Below, piece after piece: positions 18,546 through 27,546 of a DNA stretch of 64,000 nucleotides; the first letter of the stretch is position 1; every line of letters begins with the position of its first letter. This DNA is from Novacetimonas cocois (lineage in GTDB: Bacteria > Pseudomonadota > Alphaproteobacteria > Acetobacterales > Acetobacteraceae). The notes below the pieces were generated by a model that was not told the DNA's origin, ran no database searches, and worked only from the letters and a program-made list of their open reading frames with translations. The translations under genes were made by a program, and so were the position numbers. The stretch lies in assembly GCF_003311635.1 (NCBI RefSeq), contig NZ_QEXL01000002.1, forward strand, positions 62,001 through 126,000, written 5' to 3'.

Positions 18546-18703
18546 GTTTAAAAAACAGCTGTTTTTTAAACGTAAAAGTTTTTGGGTGCCGCCTTTTTTC
18601 AAAAAGGCGGCGTCTTCATGAAGCTTTTTGCAAAAAGCTTCACCAAAAACTCTTATCCATTTTCAGGGTATTATTCAGGGCCTGCCTTTTCAAACAGGCA
18701 GCC
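18546..18703 (+). repeat. Interspersed hairpin element, copy C
   Basis: A well-preserved copy: GCCGCCTTTTTTC/AAAAAGGCGGC hairpin at 18589-18611, GAAGCTTTTTG/CAAAAAGCTTC at 18620-18641, ACCAAAAAC, and a terminal GCCTGCC-TTTTCAAA-CAGGCAGCC palindrome. A further AAAAAACAGCTGTTTTTT palindrome lies at its left end. Confidence 0.85.
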
Positions 18704-18802
18704 AGAGCTGTCATGAAGGATCGGCCGCAACGGCAGCGAACGACCTGTAAATGACCGCCTGCCCCCGGACGGATTATGTTCGCCGGGGACAGGCGGAACG
18801 CA

Positions 18803-19756
18803 TCAGTTGCGCGCGGGCGGACGCGCGCTGCGGCGCAGTCGCTTTTCCCCCAGCAGCAGCAGCAGGGGGGCTGCGATGAAGATGGACGAGGACGTGCCCA
18901 CCACGATCCCGAACAGCATGACCCATGCAAAGCCAGACAGGCTTGCCCCCCCGAACAGGGCCAGCGGAAGCGCGGCCAGGAACACCGTTGACGACGTGCC
19001 CAGCGTGCGGCTCAGCGTTTCATTGATCGACAGGTTGATCAGTTCCGCCAGCGGCATGGAACGGTACTTGCGCAGGTTTTCGCGGATACGGTCATAGACC
19101 ACCACCTTGTCATTGGTGGAATAGCCAAGGATCGTCAGGATCGCGGCGACCATCACAAGGTCGAATTCGAAATGCGTCAGCACGAGGAAGCCAACGGTCT
19201 TGGTCAGGTCCAGCACCAGCGTGACCACGGCGCTGACTGCGAATTCCCATTCGAAACGGAACCAGATATAGGCCAGGATCATCAGCAGGCTGATGCCCAG
19301 CGCCAGCATGCCGTTGCGAAACAGCTCCGCCGACACCGACGCCCCGACCGCGTCGGCCCGCAGGACCTGCGCGCCGGGGATGGTGCCGATGGCATGGCGC
19401 ACGGAATCCACCAGCGCCTGCGTCTGCGCCTCATGCGCGGGATCGCTCTGCGGTGGGGTGTCGAGGCGGATCAGCACGTCGTCCGGGCCGCCGAATGACT
19501 GCACACCGGCGGCCGAGACATGCTGCGTCGCCAGCGCCGCGCGGATGGCCGACACGTCGGCCGGACCCTGTGTATGGGCCTCCACCACGATGCCGCCGCG
19601 AAAGTCGAGGCCGAGCGTCAGGCCGGGATGGAAAAACAGGATCAGGGAGGCGATCGACAGCACGGCCGACGTCGCAAGCCCGATGAAGCGCCCGCGCATG
19701 AAATCGATTTTCGTGCCACGGGGGACAAAACGCAGAAGGGGACGATCAAGCATCAT
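18803..19756 (-). CDS. secF: Protein translocase subunit SecF
   Basis: A 317-residue inner-membrane protein that with SecD uses the proton-motive force to pull exported proteins from the Sec channel. TM1 is near residues 28-45 (IGLATSAVLSIASLILFF), followed by the signature LGLDFRGGIVVE and the periplasmic P1 domain. Five further TMs follow, including ILTILGYSTNDKVVVYDRIREN, the SecF hallmark. Start is one of two adjacent ATGs (19756 or 19753). It lies 11 bp after secD. Confidence 0.96.
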   Translation of the reverse strand: MMLDRPLLRFVPRGTKIDFMRGRFIGLATSAVLSIASLILFFHPGLTLGLDFRGGIVVEAHTQGPADVSAIRAALATQHVSAAGVQSFGGPDDVLIRLDTPPQSDPAHEAQTQALVDSVRHAIGTIPGAQVLRADAVGASVSAELFRNGMLALGISLLMILAYIWFRFEWEFAVSAVVTLVLDLTKTVGFLVLTHFEFDLVMVAAILTILGYSTNDKVVVYDRIRENLRKYRSMPLAELINLSINETLSRTLGTSSTVFLAALPLALFGGASLSGFAWVMLFGIVVGTSSSIFIAAPLLLLLGEKRLRRSARPPARN

Positions 19757-19767
19757 GTCAGCGCGCC

Positions 19768-21321
19768 TCAGACCGGCAGGACTGTCGGACGGGTGCGCGC
19801 GTACCAGCGCACCATCAGCATCCGCGACAGCACAAGGGTGGTAAACAGGGTCGTCACGATGCCGATCGTGATGGTCAGGGCAAAGCCCTTGACCGGCCCG
19901 GTTCCGAAAACGAACAGCATGACATGCGCCAGCAGGGCGGTGGCATTGCTGTCGATGATGGTGGAGGTGGCGCGTTCAAAACCCGCCTGCATCGCCTGCA
20001 GGGCGGTGCGGCCGCGCGCGATTTCCTCGCGGATGCGTTCGTTGATCAGGATGTTGGCATCCACGGCCATGCCCAGGGTCAGCAGCATGCCCGCCATGCC
20101 CGGCAGCGTCAGCGTCGCCTCGAACATCGACAGGATCGCGATCATCAGCACCAGGTTCGCCAGCAGCGCGATGTTCGCGTACCAGCCGAACCGGCCATAG
20201 AACAGCGCCATGAACACGATCACCAGCACCAGTCCGGCCAGCAGGCTCATCGCGCCGGCCCGGATCGAATCGGCGCCCAGCGACGGCCCGATGGAACGCT
20301 GCTCGATCACGTTCAGCGGCGCGGGCAGCGCGCCGGCCCGCAGCAGCAGCGCCATGTCGGTCGCCTGCTGCGCGCTGAACCCGCCGGTGATCTGGCCCGA
20401 CCCGCCGGTGATGGCGGTGCGGATGACCGGGGCCTCGATCACCTTGTTGTCCAGCACGATGGCGAAACGCTTGCCGACATTGGTGCGCGTGACCTCGCCA
20501 AACTGCCGGGCGCCCACGGAATCAAAGGTGAAATTGACGGCCCATTCGCCACTCTGCTGATCGATGGAGGCGCTGGCGTTGGTCAGGTCCGCGCCATCGA
20601 CATCGACATGGTTATAGACCGGAAGCGTGCCCAGTGCGGCGTCGCTCATCGGCAGGATGGTCACGCCGGGCGGCGGCACGGCCGAACCGATCGCGGAATC
20701 CGCGACAAGGTGGAAGGTCATCTTCGCCGTCGTGCCCAGCAGGTGCTTCACGCGCTCCGGATCGCTGATGCCGGGCAGTTCGACAATGATCCGGTCCTCG
20801 CCCTGACGGGTGATCTGTGGATCGATCGCGCCGGTGGCATCAATGCGGCGGCGCACGATTTCGATCGACTGGGTGATGGCGTCGCGCGCGCGCTGGTGGC
20901 TGGCCTCGTCCGACAGGGCGACGGATACCAGGCCGTCAGGCGCCTGCGTCACGGTGAATTCCGATGGCACGTTCATCGGCATCGCGCGCAGTGCCTTCAG
21001 GTCGGCCTCGGCCTCCGTCGGCGCGCGCGGGGTGAACGTCACCGCCCGCGCGCCCGTGGTGAGGTTGCGATAGCCAAGCCCGTTCTTCAACAGCGTCTGG
21101 CGCGTTTCATCGGTCAGGGTCCGCAGGCGATCTGATGTGACGCTCTGCATGTCCACCTGAAGCAGCAGGTAGGACCCGCCGCGCAGGTCAAGCCCGAGGT
21201 GAATCTGCCGCCATGGGATGGAGGCCACGGGCTGGCGTATGAAATTGGGCAGGCACAGCGCCAGGCCGATGAGGCATACGCCAAGGACCGAAGCCATCTT
21301 GAGCCGACTATAATACATCAT
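19768..21321 (-). CDS. secD: Protein translocase subunit SecD
   Basis: About 517 residues from the tandem ATG at 21318-21321 (MMYYSRLKMASVLGVCLIG). The open frame extends 44 codons further but that part has no SecD similarity. The signature IHLGLDLRGGSYLLLQVD lies in the first periplasmic region, VVRRRIDATGAIDPQI-like and DRIIVELPGISDPERV in the P1 domain, and GMAVDANILINERIREE in the TM bundle. It pairs with secF immediately downstream. No yajC lies directly upstream; the neighbour is a divergent oxidoreductase gene. Confidence 0.94.
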   Translation of the reverse strand: MMYYSRLKMASVLGVCLIGLALCLPNFIRQPVASIPWRQIHLGLDLRGGSYLLLQVDMQSVTSDRLRTLTDETRQTLLKNGLGYRNLTTGARAVTFTPRAPTEAEADLKALRAMPMNVPSEFTVTQAPDGLVSVALSDEASHQRARDAITQSIEIVRRRIDATGAIDPQITRQGEDRIIVELPGISDPERVKHLLGTTAKMTFHLVADSAIGSAVPPPGVTILPMSDAALGTLPVYNHVDVDGADLTNASASIDQQSGEWAVNFTFDSVGARQFGEVTRTNVGKRFAIVLDNKVIEAPVIRTAITGGSGQITGGFSAQQATDMALLLRAGALPAPLNVIEQRSIGPSLGADSIRAGAMSLLAGLVLVIVFMALFYGRFGWYANIALLANLVLMIAILSMFEATLTLPGMAGMLLTLGMAVDANILINERIREEIARGRTALQAMQAGFERATSTIIDSNATALLAHVMLFVFGTGPVKGFALTITIGIVTTLFTTLVLSRMLMVRWYARTRPTVLPV

Positions 21322-21629
21322 GACTGAAAGGAGTGCTCCCCACGCCCGGCCGCGACCGGCTCCCTGTCTGTTGGTGTCGTATCTGCTGGCGTCATGGTGC
21401 CATGACGCATCACAACAGGGCGGGAACATGCCGGTCCACAGCGCAGGATGCAACCGCTGTTGCGGATGTCGGGATCATTGCGTTGCCGTTTTGTCGCATC
21501 CACGCGGCCCGGATGGCGCGCGGCGTCCTGCCGCCCGTGGTGGGGGCTGGGGTGCGGGGGCGCGGGTTGTTAATCGCGCCCATTCATGACACTGCTCGAA
21601 AAAAACACGGATGGTTTGGAGCGGCGGCA
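21322..21629. other. Divergent intergenic region secD / Gfo-Idh gene
   Basis: About 308 bases between two divergently transcribed genes; it must hold both promoters. Apart from open frames that merely extend the flanking genes I see no gene, repeat or terminator in it. Confidence 0.5.
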
Positions 21630-22643
21630 ATGACGCAGGGACGATCGGATGGCGCAACGGCGGGACGGCGGTTAAGGGTCGGAATCGCGGGGGCGGGACA
21701 TTTCGGGCGTTACCATGCGCTGAAGGTCGCGTCCTCCGCCCGGGAGAGCCTGTCAGGCATATACGATCCGGACCATGCACGCGCCGAACAGGTCGGGCGG
21801 GAAGCAGGCGGCGCGCCCGCCCTGTCCTATGCCCGGCTGCTGGAGGTTTCCGATGCCATCGTGGTCGCGGCCCCTGCGGAATATCATTTCGAACTGGCGC
21901 AACAGGCGCTGGAGGCGGGGCGGCATGTCCTTGTCGAAAAGCCGATCGCCGCAACGCTGGAGCAGGCCGACCGTCTGGCAGCACTGGCCGGCGCGCGTGG
22001 GCTGGTACTGCAGGTCGGCCACCTCCTGCGCTATTCGGCGGAGCACCGCGCCATTACCGAGCGGATCAGCCGCCCGCTTTATATCGAGGCCACGCGTATC
22101 GCGCCTTACAAGCCGCGCGGTACGGATGTTTCCGTCATCCTCGACCTGATGATCCATGACCTCGACCTCGTGCTCGCGATCGTGGACAGCCCGATCGAAA
22201 GCGTCGATGCGCTGGGGGCGGCCGTCAGTTCGGAGCATGAAGACATCGCCAACGCGCGCGTACGGTTTGAAAATGGCTGTGTCGCGACCATTACCGCCAG
22301 CCGCATTTCGCTGAAGACCGAACGGCGCATGCGCCTCTTCTCGCAGGAGGGATACCTGTCGGCGGATTTCATGCGGCGCGAACTGACGATGATCGGACGC
22401 AAAAGCGGCCTGCCCCTGCCGGGTACCGGCGGCTTCCGGCGGCAGAGCGTAACGTGGAGCGACCATGACACGCTGGCGGCGGAGCACGAGGCGTTCGCGG
22501 CATCCTGCCTTGATGGCGCGCCGGTTCTGGTCGATGCGCAGGCGGGCCGCCGGGCGCTGGCCGCCGCCCTTGCCGTGGGGCAAAGCATCGCGGATACTCG
22601 CGCGCGGATGGAAGCATCAGGCGTGCTGCGTTTCCCGGACTGA
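21630..22643 (+). CDS. Gfo/Idh/MocA family NAD(P)-dependent oxidoreductase
   Basis: A 337-residue sugar-type dehydrogenase. The Rossmann motif is VGIAGAGHFGRYHALK near residue 17, the family motif HVLVEKPIA near 98 holds the catalytic Lys, and DLMIHDLDLVL contains the second active-site signature. The C-terminal alpha/beta domain ends ASGVLRFPD. Substrates in this family range over inositols, UDP-sugars and glucose-fructose; relatives near lipopolysaccharide genes act on UDP-GlcNAc, but there is no such context here, so the substrate is open. The ATG at 21630 fits the family N-terminus. Confidence 0.85.
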   Translation: MTQGRSDGATAGRRLRVGIAGAGHFGRYHALKVASSARESLSGIYDPDHARAEQVGREAGGAPALSYARLLEVSDAIVVAAPAEYHFELAQQALEAGRHVLVEKPIAATLEQADRLAALAGARGLVLQVGHLLRYSAEHRAITERISRPLYIEATRIAPYKPRGTDVSVILDLMIHDLDLVLAIVDSPIESVDALGAAVSSEHEDIANARVRFENGCVATITASRISLKTERRMRLFSQEGYLSADFMRRELTMIGRKSGLPLPGTGGFRRQSVTWSDHDTLAAEHEAFAASCLDGAPVLVDAQAGRRALAAALAVGQSIADTRARMEASGVLRFPD

Positions 22644-22689
22644 CGCGATGCAGGCATGGTGCCCGGCCCAGGGACCGTTATTGGTGGAC

Positions 22690-22784
22690 AGTTTTCGGGT
22701 GCCGCCTTATTTCCAAAAAGGCAGCGTTCCCCGAAGCTTTCCGGGATCCGTTGGAAATTTTTCCGGGATCCGTTGGAAATTATC
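22690..22784 (+). repeat. Interspersed hairpin element, copy D (truncated, with 22-bp tandem duplication)
   Basis: The left part matches the family (GGGTGCCGCC...AAGGCAGCG hairpin, then GAAGCTTT), but the right part is replaced by two perfect 22-bp direct repeats at 22738-22759 and 22760-22781, each centred on CCGGGATCCG. The family's right terminal palindrome is missing. Confidence 0.75.
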
Positions 22785-22842
22785 GTGAATTGATGATCGC
22801 GGCGGTCAGGCGGAATCATGGCGATGATTTGGCTGGCGCGGC

Positions 22843-23829
22843 TTACAGATGGCTCCATCCGGGACGCGCGACCCTGACCGTCCCGCCCTGCGCATCATGC
22901 AGCCGCACGACGCCCACCGTGCTGGCGGCATCGGTAAAACGTCCGATGCGCGTCATGGGTACGCCGTGGCGACGGCCCTGACGTTCCAGTGCCTCTTCCC
23001 GATCCGGGGGCACCGCCAGCAGCAGTTCGTAATCGTCCCCGCCCGTCAGGCAGGTTTCGCGCCATTGCGGACCGGCAGCGCGCGCCGCGTCCGACAGTGG
23101 AATACGATCGACATCGATATCCACGTCCAGCCCGCTTTCACGCGCCAGATGCCCCGCGTCCTGCACCAGCCCATCCGAAACATCCATCGCCGCCGTCGCG
23201 ATCCCATGCAGTTCCAGCCCCAGCCGGGGGATGGGCAGGCGATAGCGTTGCGCAAGCACATGATTGGGGTCAGCCACCTGTCCCCGCAGGGCCAGCAGCC
23301 CGAGCGCCCCATCCCCGATGGTGCCGCTTACCCACAGCCCGTCGCCCGCGCGCGCCGTGCAGCGTTGCAACGCGCAGCCGCTGGCCACATGCCCCACGAT
23401 CGTCAATGACAGCACCAGTGGCCCGGTGGTGGAGGTCGTATCGCCCCCAAGAAGCCCGAGGTTATATGTCTGCTGGTCCGCATGCAGCCCGGCGGCGAAA
23501 TCCGCGAACCAGGCTTCCGCATATCCCGGGGGACGCGCCACCGTCAGCAGGTAACCCAATGGCGTCGCATCCATTGCGGCGAGGTCGGAAAGGTTGCAGC
23601 GCAGCAGCTTGCGCCCGATCGTATCGGGCGGGTCATCGGACAGGAAATGCACGCCCTCGACCATCGCATCGACCGCCATCACCATCTGCCGTCCCGGCGG
23701 GGGCGTGACGACAGCCGCGTCATCGCGCAGATCCAGCGCCCCTTCCCCGGCAAGCGGACGAAAGATGCGCCCGATAAACCCAAATTCCGCAGGCAGGGCG
23801 GCAGGTCCGCCAGAGGAATGCTGCGACAT
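22843..23829 (-). CDS. thiL: Thiamine-monophosphate kinase
   Basis: A 328-residue enzyme that phosphorylates thiamine monophosphate to the active diphosphate. Conserved blocks: EFGFIGRIFRPL and DLRDDAAVV at the N-terminus, VMAVDAMVEGVHF, the NLSDLAAMDATPLGYL motif, LLGGDTTS, and ATAAMDVSDGLVQDAGHLARESGLDVDID, ending with LTGGDDYELLLAVPP. It lies 42 bp after nusB, a conserved pairing. The riboflavin genes that often accompany nusB-thiL are absent. Confidence 0.95.
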   Translation of the reverse strand: MSQHSSGGPAALPAEFGFIGRIFRPLAGEGALDLRDDAAVVTPPPGRQMVMAVDAMVEGVHFLSDDPPDTIGRKLLRCNLSDLAAMDATPLGYLLTVARPPGYAEAWFADFAAGLHADQQTYNLGLLGGDTTSTTGPLVLSLTIVGHVASGCALQRCTARAGDGLWVSGTIGDGALGLLALRGQVADPNHVLAQRYRLPIPRLGLELHGIATAAMDVSDGLVQDAGHLARESGLDVDIDVDRIPLSDAARAAGPQWRETCLTGGDDYELLLAVPPDREEALERQGRRHGVPMTRIGRFTDAASTVGVVRLHDAQGGTVRVARPGWSHL

Positions 23830-23871
23830 GCGACCTCGTCTTTCAGGCGACTGTGGCGCCCTTTGCGCGGC

Positions 23872-24423
23872 TCAGCCGGCCGATGGCCCGGCATCCGGCG
23901 CGGACGGGGCGGGTACTTCCGCCTGACGGGGCGCTTCGCCCGCGATCCTGCGTGCCATCGCGTCAAGGACGCCATTGAGCATGCGCGGTTCATCGCCGGA
24001 GAAGAAACCGTGCGCCACATCCATGTATTCGTTGATGATGACGCGGCTGGGCGCGGGGTCCGCAGCGGTCAGTTCGCCCCCCGCCGCGCGCAGCAGCGCG
24101 CGCAGGACAGGGTCCAGACGCTCCATCGGCCATGATGACGGCAGGACGTCGATGACCATTGCGTCAATCTGTTCCCTGCGCGCCACGCTGCCGCGCACGA
24201 TGGCAGTGAACAGGCGCACATCGGCATCGGGTACCTGCCCTTCGGCATATTCCGAAGGGACGTTCCCGCTCGCCAGGCGATGGCGCGTGAACTGCGACAC
24301 CACGGTCTCGGGGTTGTCGCCCGCCTGCTCGATCTGGAACAGCGCCTGCACCGCGCCCACGCGCGATGCCGTCCTCGACCTGTTCTTGCCGCCGGTGGGG
24401 GCGTCGGCGCCTGTCTGTGTCAT
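23872..24423 (-). CDS. nusB: Transcription antitermination factor NusB
   Basis: A 183-residue RNA-binding protein that with NusE (S10) binds boxA RNA in rRNA operon antitermination. SRVGAVQALFQIEQAG is the first helix, followed by DADVRLFTAIVRGSVARREQID and LRALLRAAGGELTAADPAPSRVIINEYMDVAHGFFSGDEPRMLNGVLDAMA, the family core. Compared with the usual 140-150 residues it has a short Lys/Gly N-terminal tail and a Pro/Ala-rich C-terminal tail of about 20 residues. It lies between nrdR (80 bp upstream) and thiL. Confidence 0.94.
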   Translation of the reverse strand: MTQTGADAPTGGKNRSRTASRVGAVQALFQIEQAGDNPETVVSQFTRHRLASGNVPSEYAEGQVPDADVRLFTAIVRGSVARREQIDAMVIDVLPSSWPMERLDPVLRALLRAAGGELTAADPAPSRVIINEYMDVAHGFFSGDEPRMLNGVLDAMARRIAGEAPRQAEVPAPSAPDAGPSAG

Positions 24424-24503
24424 GTGCTGTCTCCTGCTATGGCATCGTGCGGAATCAGGGCTTCATCGCCTCTTTGACGCATCGGGTCCATAGGCTTTTG
24501 GCG

Positions 24504-25010
24504 TCATTTATCCGCCATAGGGGCCTGATCGTCGTCCTTTGGGGCCGTATCCGCCGCGACAGAGGTGGAGATCGTCTCCAGTATCGCGGCGAAATCCTTG
24601 GTTTCCCTGAAATCCCAATGCACGCTGGCAAACCGGATATAGGCCACCGAATCGATCTCCCGCAAAGTTTCCATCACCCTGCGCCCGATATCGACCGAGG
24701 GGATATCCGGCTCCCCCGCCGCCTCGAGATGCCGGACCAGACCGTTGACGATGCGTTCGATGCGCTCCTCATCAACCGGGCGCTTGCGCAGGGCGATCCG
24801 TACCGAACGCGCCAGCTTGTCACGTTCGAACGGCACGCGCCTGCCATCCGCCTTGACCACGATCAGGTCACGCAGCTGGATGCGCTCGATCGTCGTGAAA
24901 CGCTGCCCGCAGGAGGCACAGATACGGCGCCTGCGGATCGCGGCCCCGTCCTCGTGCGGGCGACTGTCCTTGACCTGGGTATCTTCATGTCCACAAAACG
25001 GGCAACGCAT
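24504..25010 (-). CDS. nrdR: Transcriptional repressor NrdR
   Basis: A 168-residue zinc-ribbon/ATP-cone repressor of ribonucleotide reductase genes that binds NrdR boxes in response to dATP/ATP. The ribbon [17 protein letters not shown] ... [18 protein letters not shown] supplies four Cys ligands; the ATP cone begins [35 protein letters not shown] is the usual end of the fold. The Asp/Pro-rich tail of about 20 residues is extra. It is first in the nrdR-nusB-thiL series. Confidence 0.96.
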   Translation of the reverse strand: MRCPFCGHEDTQVKDSRPHEDGAAIRRRRICASCGQRFTTIERIQLRDLIVVKADGRRVPFERDKLARSVRIALRKRPVDEERIERIVNGLVRHLEAAGEPDIPSVDIGRRVMETLREIDSVAYIRFASVHWDFRETKDFAAILETISTSVAADTAPKDDDQAPMADK

Positions 25011-25127
25011 GGGAATTACTCATTACAGGCAGAAGTTCCGGCTTGCATGGCCCGATACAGGCCCCGCCGGCATGATTGCATAACAGAAAAACACATCCGC
25101 CGCAGACGCGACGTCACTTCGGCGGCG

Positions 25128-26960
25128 TCATTCTGGCGGCGTCTCGGACAGGACCTGCAGGACCGCGTCGCCATAACGTTCCAGCTTTGACGATCCCACG
25201 CCCTTGATGGTGCCCAGCTCATGCAGGCTGGCGGGACGTTCACGCGCGATGTCATGCAGCACCGCGTCGTGAAAAATCACATAGGGCGGGATTTCCTGCT
25301 CCCGCGCCTCCCCCAGACGCCATGCCTTGAGGGCACGGTACAGCCGCGCCACCTCCGGCGGCAGCGTATCGGGATCCAGCCTGCCGCCGCCGCGCCGTTC
25401 GCCTCCGGCCGCACGCAGGTCGTCCGTTGCGTCCTCCCTCAGGGAAACGACTTCCTCCCCCCTCAGGATGGGACGCGCGCGCGCCTGGTCAAGGGAGAGG
25501 GCATTATATTCCCCGCTGACCCGAATCGCCCCCCGCGCGATCAGCTGCCGGATGACGCCACGCCAGAAGACTTCGGGACGGTCCTTGCCAATGCCAAAGA
25601 CACTCAGCCTGTCATGCCCGTGCCGTCCGGCCATGTCCGATGTCTTGCCCCGCAGGACGGAGGCCACATGCACCGCACCAAAACGCTGCCCCGTGCGGTA
25701 TATGGCCGACAGTACCTTCTGCGCCGCAACCGTACCATCGAACGTGACCGCGGGATTGCGGCAGTTGTCGCAATGCCCGCATGGCTGGTCCAGACGTTCG
25801 CCAAAGCAGGCCAGAAGGGCCTCCGTCCGGCATCCCGTGGTCTCCGCCAGCGCGATCATCGCCTCCAGCCGGCCGCTCATGATGCGGCGCTGGGCTTCGG
25901 GCGCGTTGGACTGCTCCAGCCAGTAACGGGCGCGCGCGATGTCGTCGCCGCCATACAGCAGCACGGTTTCGGCGGTTTCCCCATCGCGTCCGGCACGGCC
26001 GATCTGCTGGTAATATCCCTCGGGCGAGGCCGGCATGTCCAGATGGATCACCGTGCGGACGTCAGGGCGGTCAATGCCCATGCCGAACGCGATGGTCGCG
26101 ACAATGACCACCGCCTCGCCCGAGCGGAAGCGCATCAGGACCGCGCGCTTTTCCACCGGCGACAGGCCGGCGTGGAAGGCCAGCGCGACATAACCCCGAT
26201 CGCACAGGGATTTCGCGATCCGCTCCGTCTTGTTGCGGCTGCCGCAATAGACGATGCCTGCCTCCCCCTTGTGACGGTCAAGGATGCTGACAAGCTGGCG
26301 CATCTCCGACGTCTTGGGACTGACGGCGACATCAAGATTGGGACGGTGGAAGCTCGCCTTCAGCACCGTAGCGTCGGGCATTGCCAGCGCTTCGAGGATA
26401 TCGCTCTGCGTGCGCGGGTCGGCCGTCGCGGTCAGGGCGATGCGCGGCACGCCGGGGAAATGCTGCGGCAGGGAAGCCAGCGCCCGGTATTCGGGACGGA
26501 ATTCATGTCCCCACGCGGAAATGCAGTGCGCTTCGTCAATCGCGATGACCGACAGCGTCAGACGCGACAGCCGTTCAAGCATGCCCGGCGACAGGAGCCG
26601 TTCGGGGGAAACATACAGGATATCAAGCCGCCCGGCGGCAAGGTCGGAACGGACGCGCATGGCATCGTCCGCTTCCTGTTCGGAGTGAAGGGCGCCTGCA
26701 TTGACGCCAAGCTGGCGCAGGGCCGCGACCTGATCGTCCATCAGCGCGATCAGGGGCGAAATCACCAGCCCCGTGCCGGGACGGCTCAGCGCCGGCACCT
26801 GATAGCATACGCTCTTGCCGCCGCCGGTGGGCATCAGGACCAGACAGTCCTGTCCCGCCATCACCTGATCCACGGCCTGCTGCTGCAGGCCCCGGAAATC
26901 AGGAAAGCCAAATATGCGTGACAGTATGCCGCGCGGGGATGTGTCAATGTCCTGGGCCAT
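25128..26960 (-). CDS. recQ: ATP-dependent DNA helicase RecQ
   Basis: A 610-residue 3'-5' helicase of the RecF recombination and fork-repair pathway. Motif 0/I: FRGLQQQAVDQVMAGQDCLVLMPTGGGKS; motif II DEAH; aromatic loop ISAWGHEFRPEYR; motif VI QQIGRAGRDG. The zinc-binding RecQ-C region has CFGERLDQPCGHCDNC, followed by a winged helix and a C-terminal HRDC domain (IPPYVIFHDAVLHDIARERPASLHEL). Start chosen at the ATG at 26960; a GTG two codons earlier is also possible. Confidence 0.96.
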   Translation of the reverse strand: MAQDIDTSPRGILSRIFGFPDFRGLQQQAVDQVMAGQDCLVLMPTGGGKSVCYQVPALSRPGTGLVISPLIALMDDQVAALRQLGVNAGALHSEQEADDAMRVRSDLAAGRLDILYVSPERLLSPGMLERLSRLTLSVIAIDEAHCISAWGHEFRPEYRALASLPQHFPGVPRIALTATADPRTQSDILEALAMPDATVLKASFHRPNLDVAVSPKTSEMRQLVSILDRHKGEAGIVYCGSRNKTERIAKSLCDRGYVALAFHAGLSPVEKRAVLMRFRSGEAVVIVATIAFGMGIDRPDVRTVIHLDMPASPEGYYQQIGRAGRDGETAETVLLYGGDDIARARYWLEQSNAPEAQRRIMSGRLEAMIALAETTGCRTEALLACFGERLDQPCGHCDNCRNPAVTFDGTVAAQKVLSAIYRTGQRFGAVHVASVLRGKTSDMAGRHGHDRLSVFGIGKDRPEVFWRGVIRQLIARGAIRVSGEYNALSLDQARARPILRGEEVVSLREDATDDLRAAGGERRGGGRLDPDTLPPEVARLYRALKAWRLGEAREQEIPPYVIFHDAVLHDIARERPASLHELGTIKGVGSSKLERYGDAVLQVLSETPPE

Positions 26961-27021
26961 CGTCACACATCCACCGGCAGACGAAAAAACCGGATCACCG
27001 GACGGATCATCCCGTCGGGGA

Positions 27022-27396
27022 TCAGTTGCGGGTCACCTCGATCTCGACGCGACGCGACGCAAGGGCGCCGTCCTCGTTATTCACGGGGCCACGGGGCTGC
27101 TGACGGATGCGGCTGGCATCCACGCCATCGACCGCCAGCTGGCGCGCCACGATCTTGGCGCGGTCGATCGCCAGCAGTTCATCAGCCGACAGGTCCTTGG
27201 ACGCCGCCGCATATCCCTCGACCCGGACGGTACCGTTATGCGACAGGGCGCGCTGCGCGGCCTGCGAGATGACCGTCTGGGCCGGGGGATCGATCTGGGT
27301 GGAGTTCTGGGTGAAGAACACGACGTATTTGGCAGGGTGCCCCCCCGCGCAACCCGCCAGCAGACCAAGACCCAGAAGGATAGACAGGCGACGCAT
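27022..27396 (-). CDS. Small OmpA-C-like lipoprotein
   Basis: A 124-residue predicted lipoprotein: signal MRRLSILLGLGLLAGC with lipobox LAGC, so the mature N-terminus should be lipidated at Cys16. The rest resembles an OmpA/MotB peptidoglycan-binding domain: YVVFFTQNSTQIDPPAQTVISQAAQ, VRVEGYAAASKD, LLAIDRAKIVARQLAVDGVDASRI and final RRVEIEV. It probably ties the outer membrane to peptidoglycan, but the domain is short and the usual NxxLSxRRA is altered to LLAIDRAK. It is monocistronic between recQ and cydC. Confidence 0.75.
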   Translation of the reverse strand: MRRLSILLGLGLLAGCAGGHPAKYVVFFTQNSTQIDPPAQTVISQAAQRALSHNGTVRVEGYAAASKDLSADELLAIDRAKIVARQLAVDGVDASRIRQQPRGPVNNEDGALASRRVEIEVTRN

Positions 27397-27546
27397 GATG
27401 GACCACTCCTGATAAAAATATATTTACGCGGGACCGTCGGAACCGCGTCCCCGCATCCTGCGCAGGCGCGATACGATCCGTAATTTCCGCTACTTCGTGC
27501 CCCCACAGCGGACCTACGTCAATCCTTTCCGGGCGGCGGGCATTCA

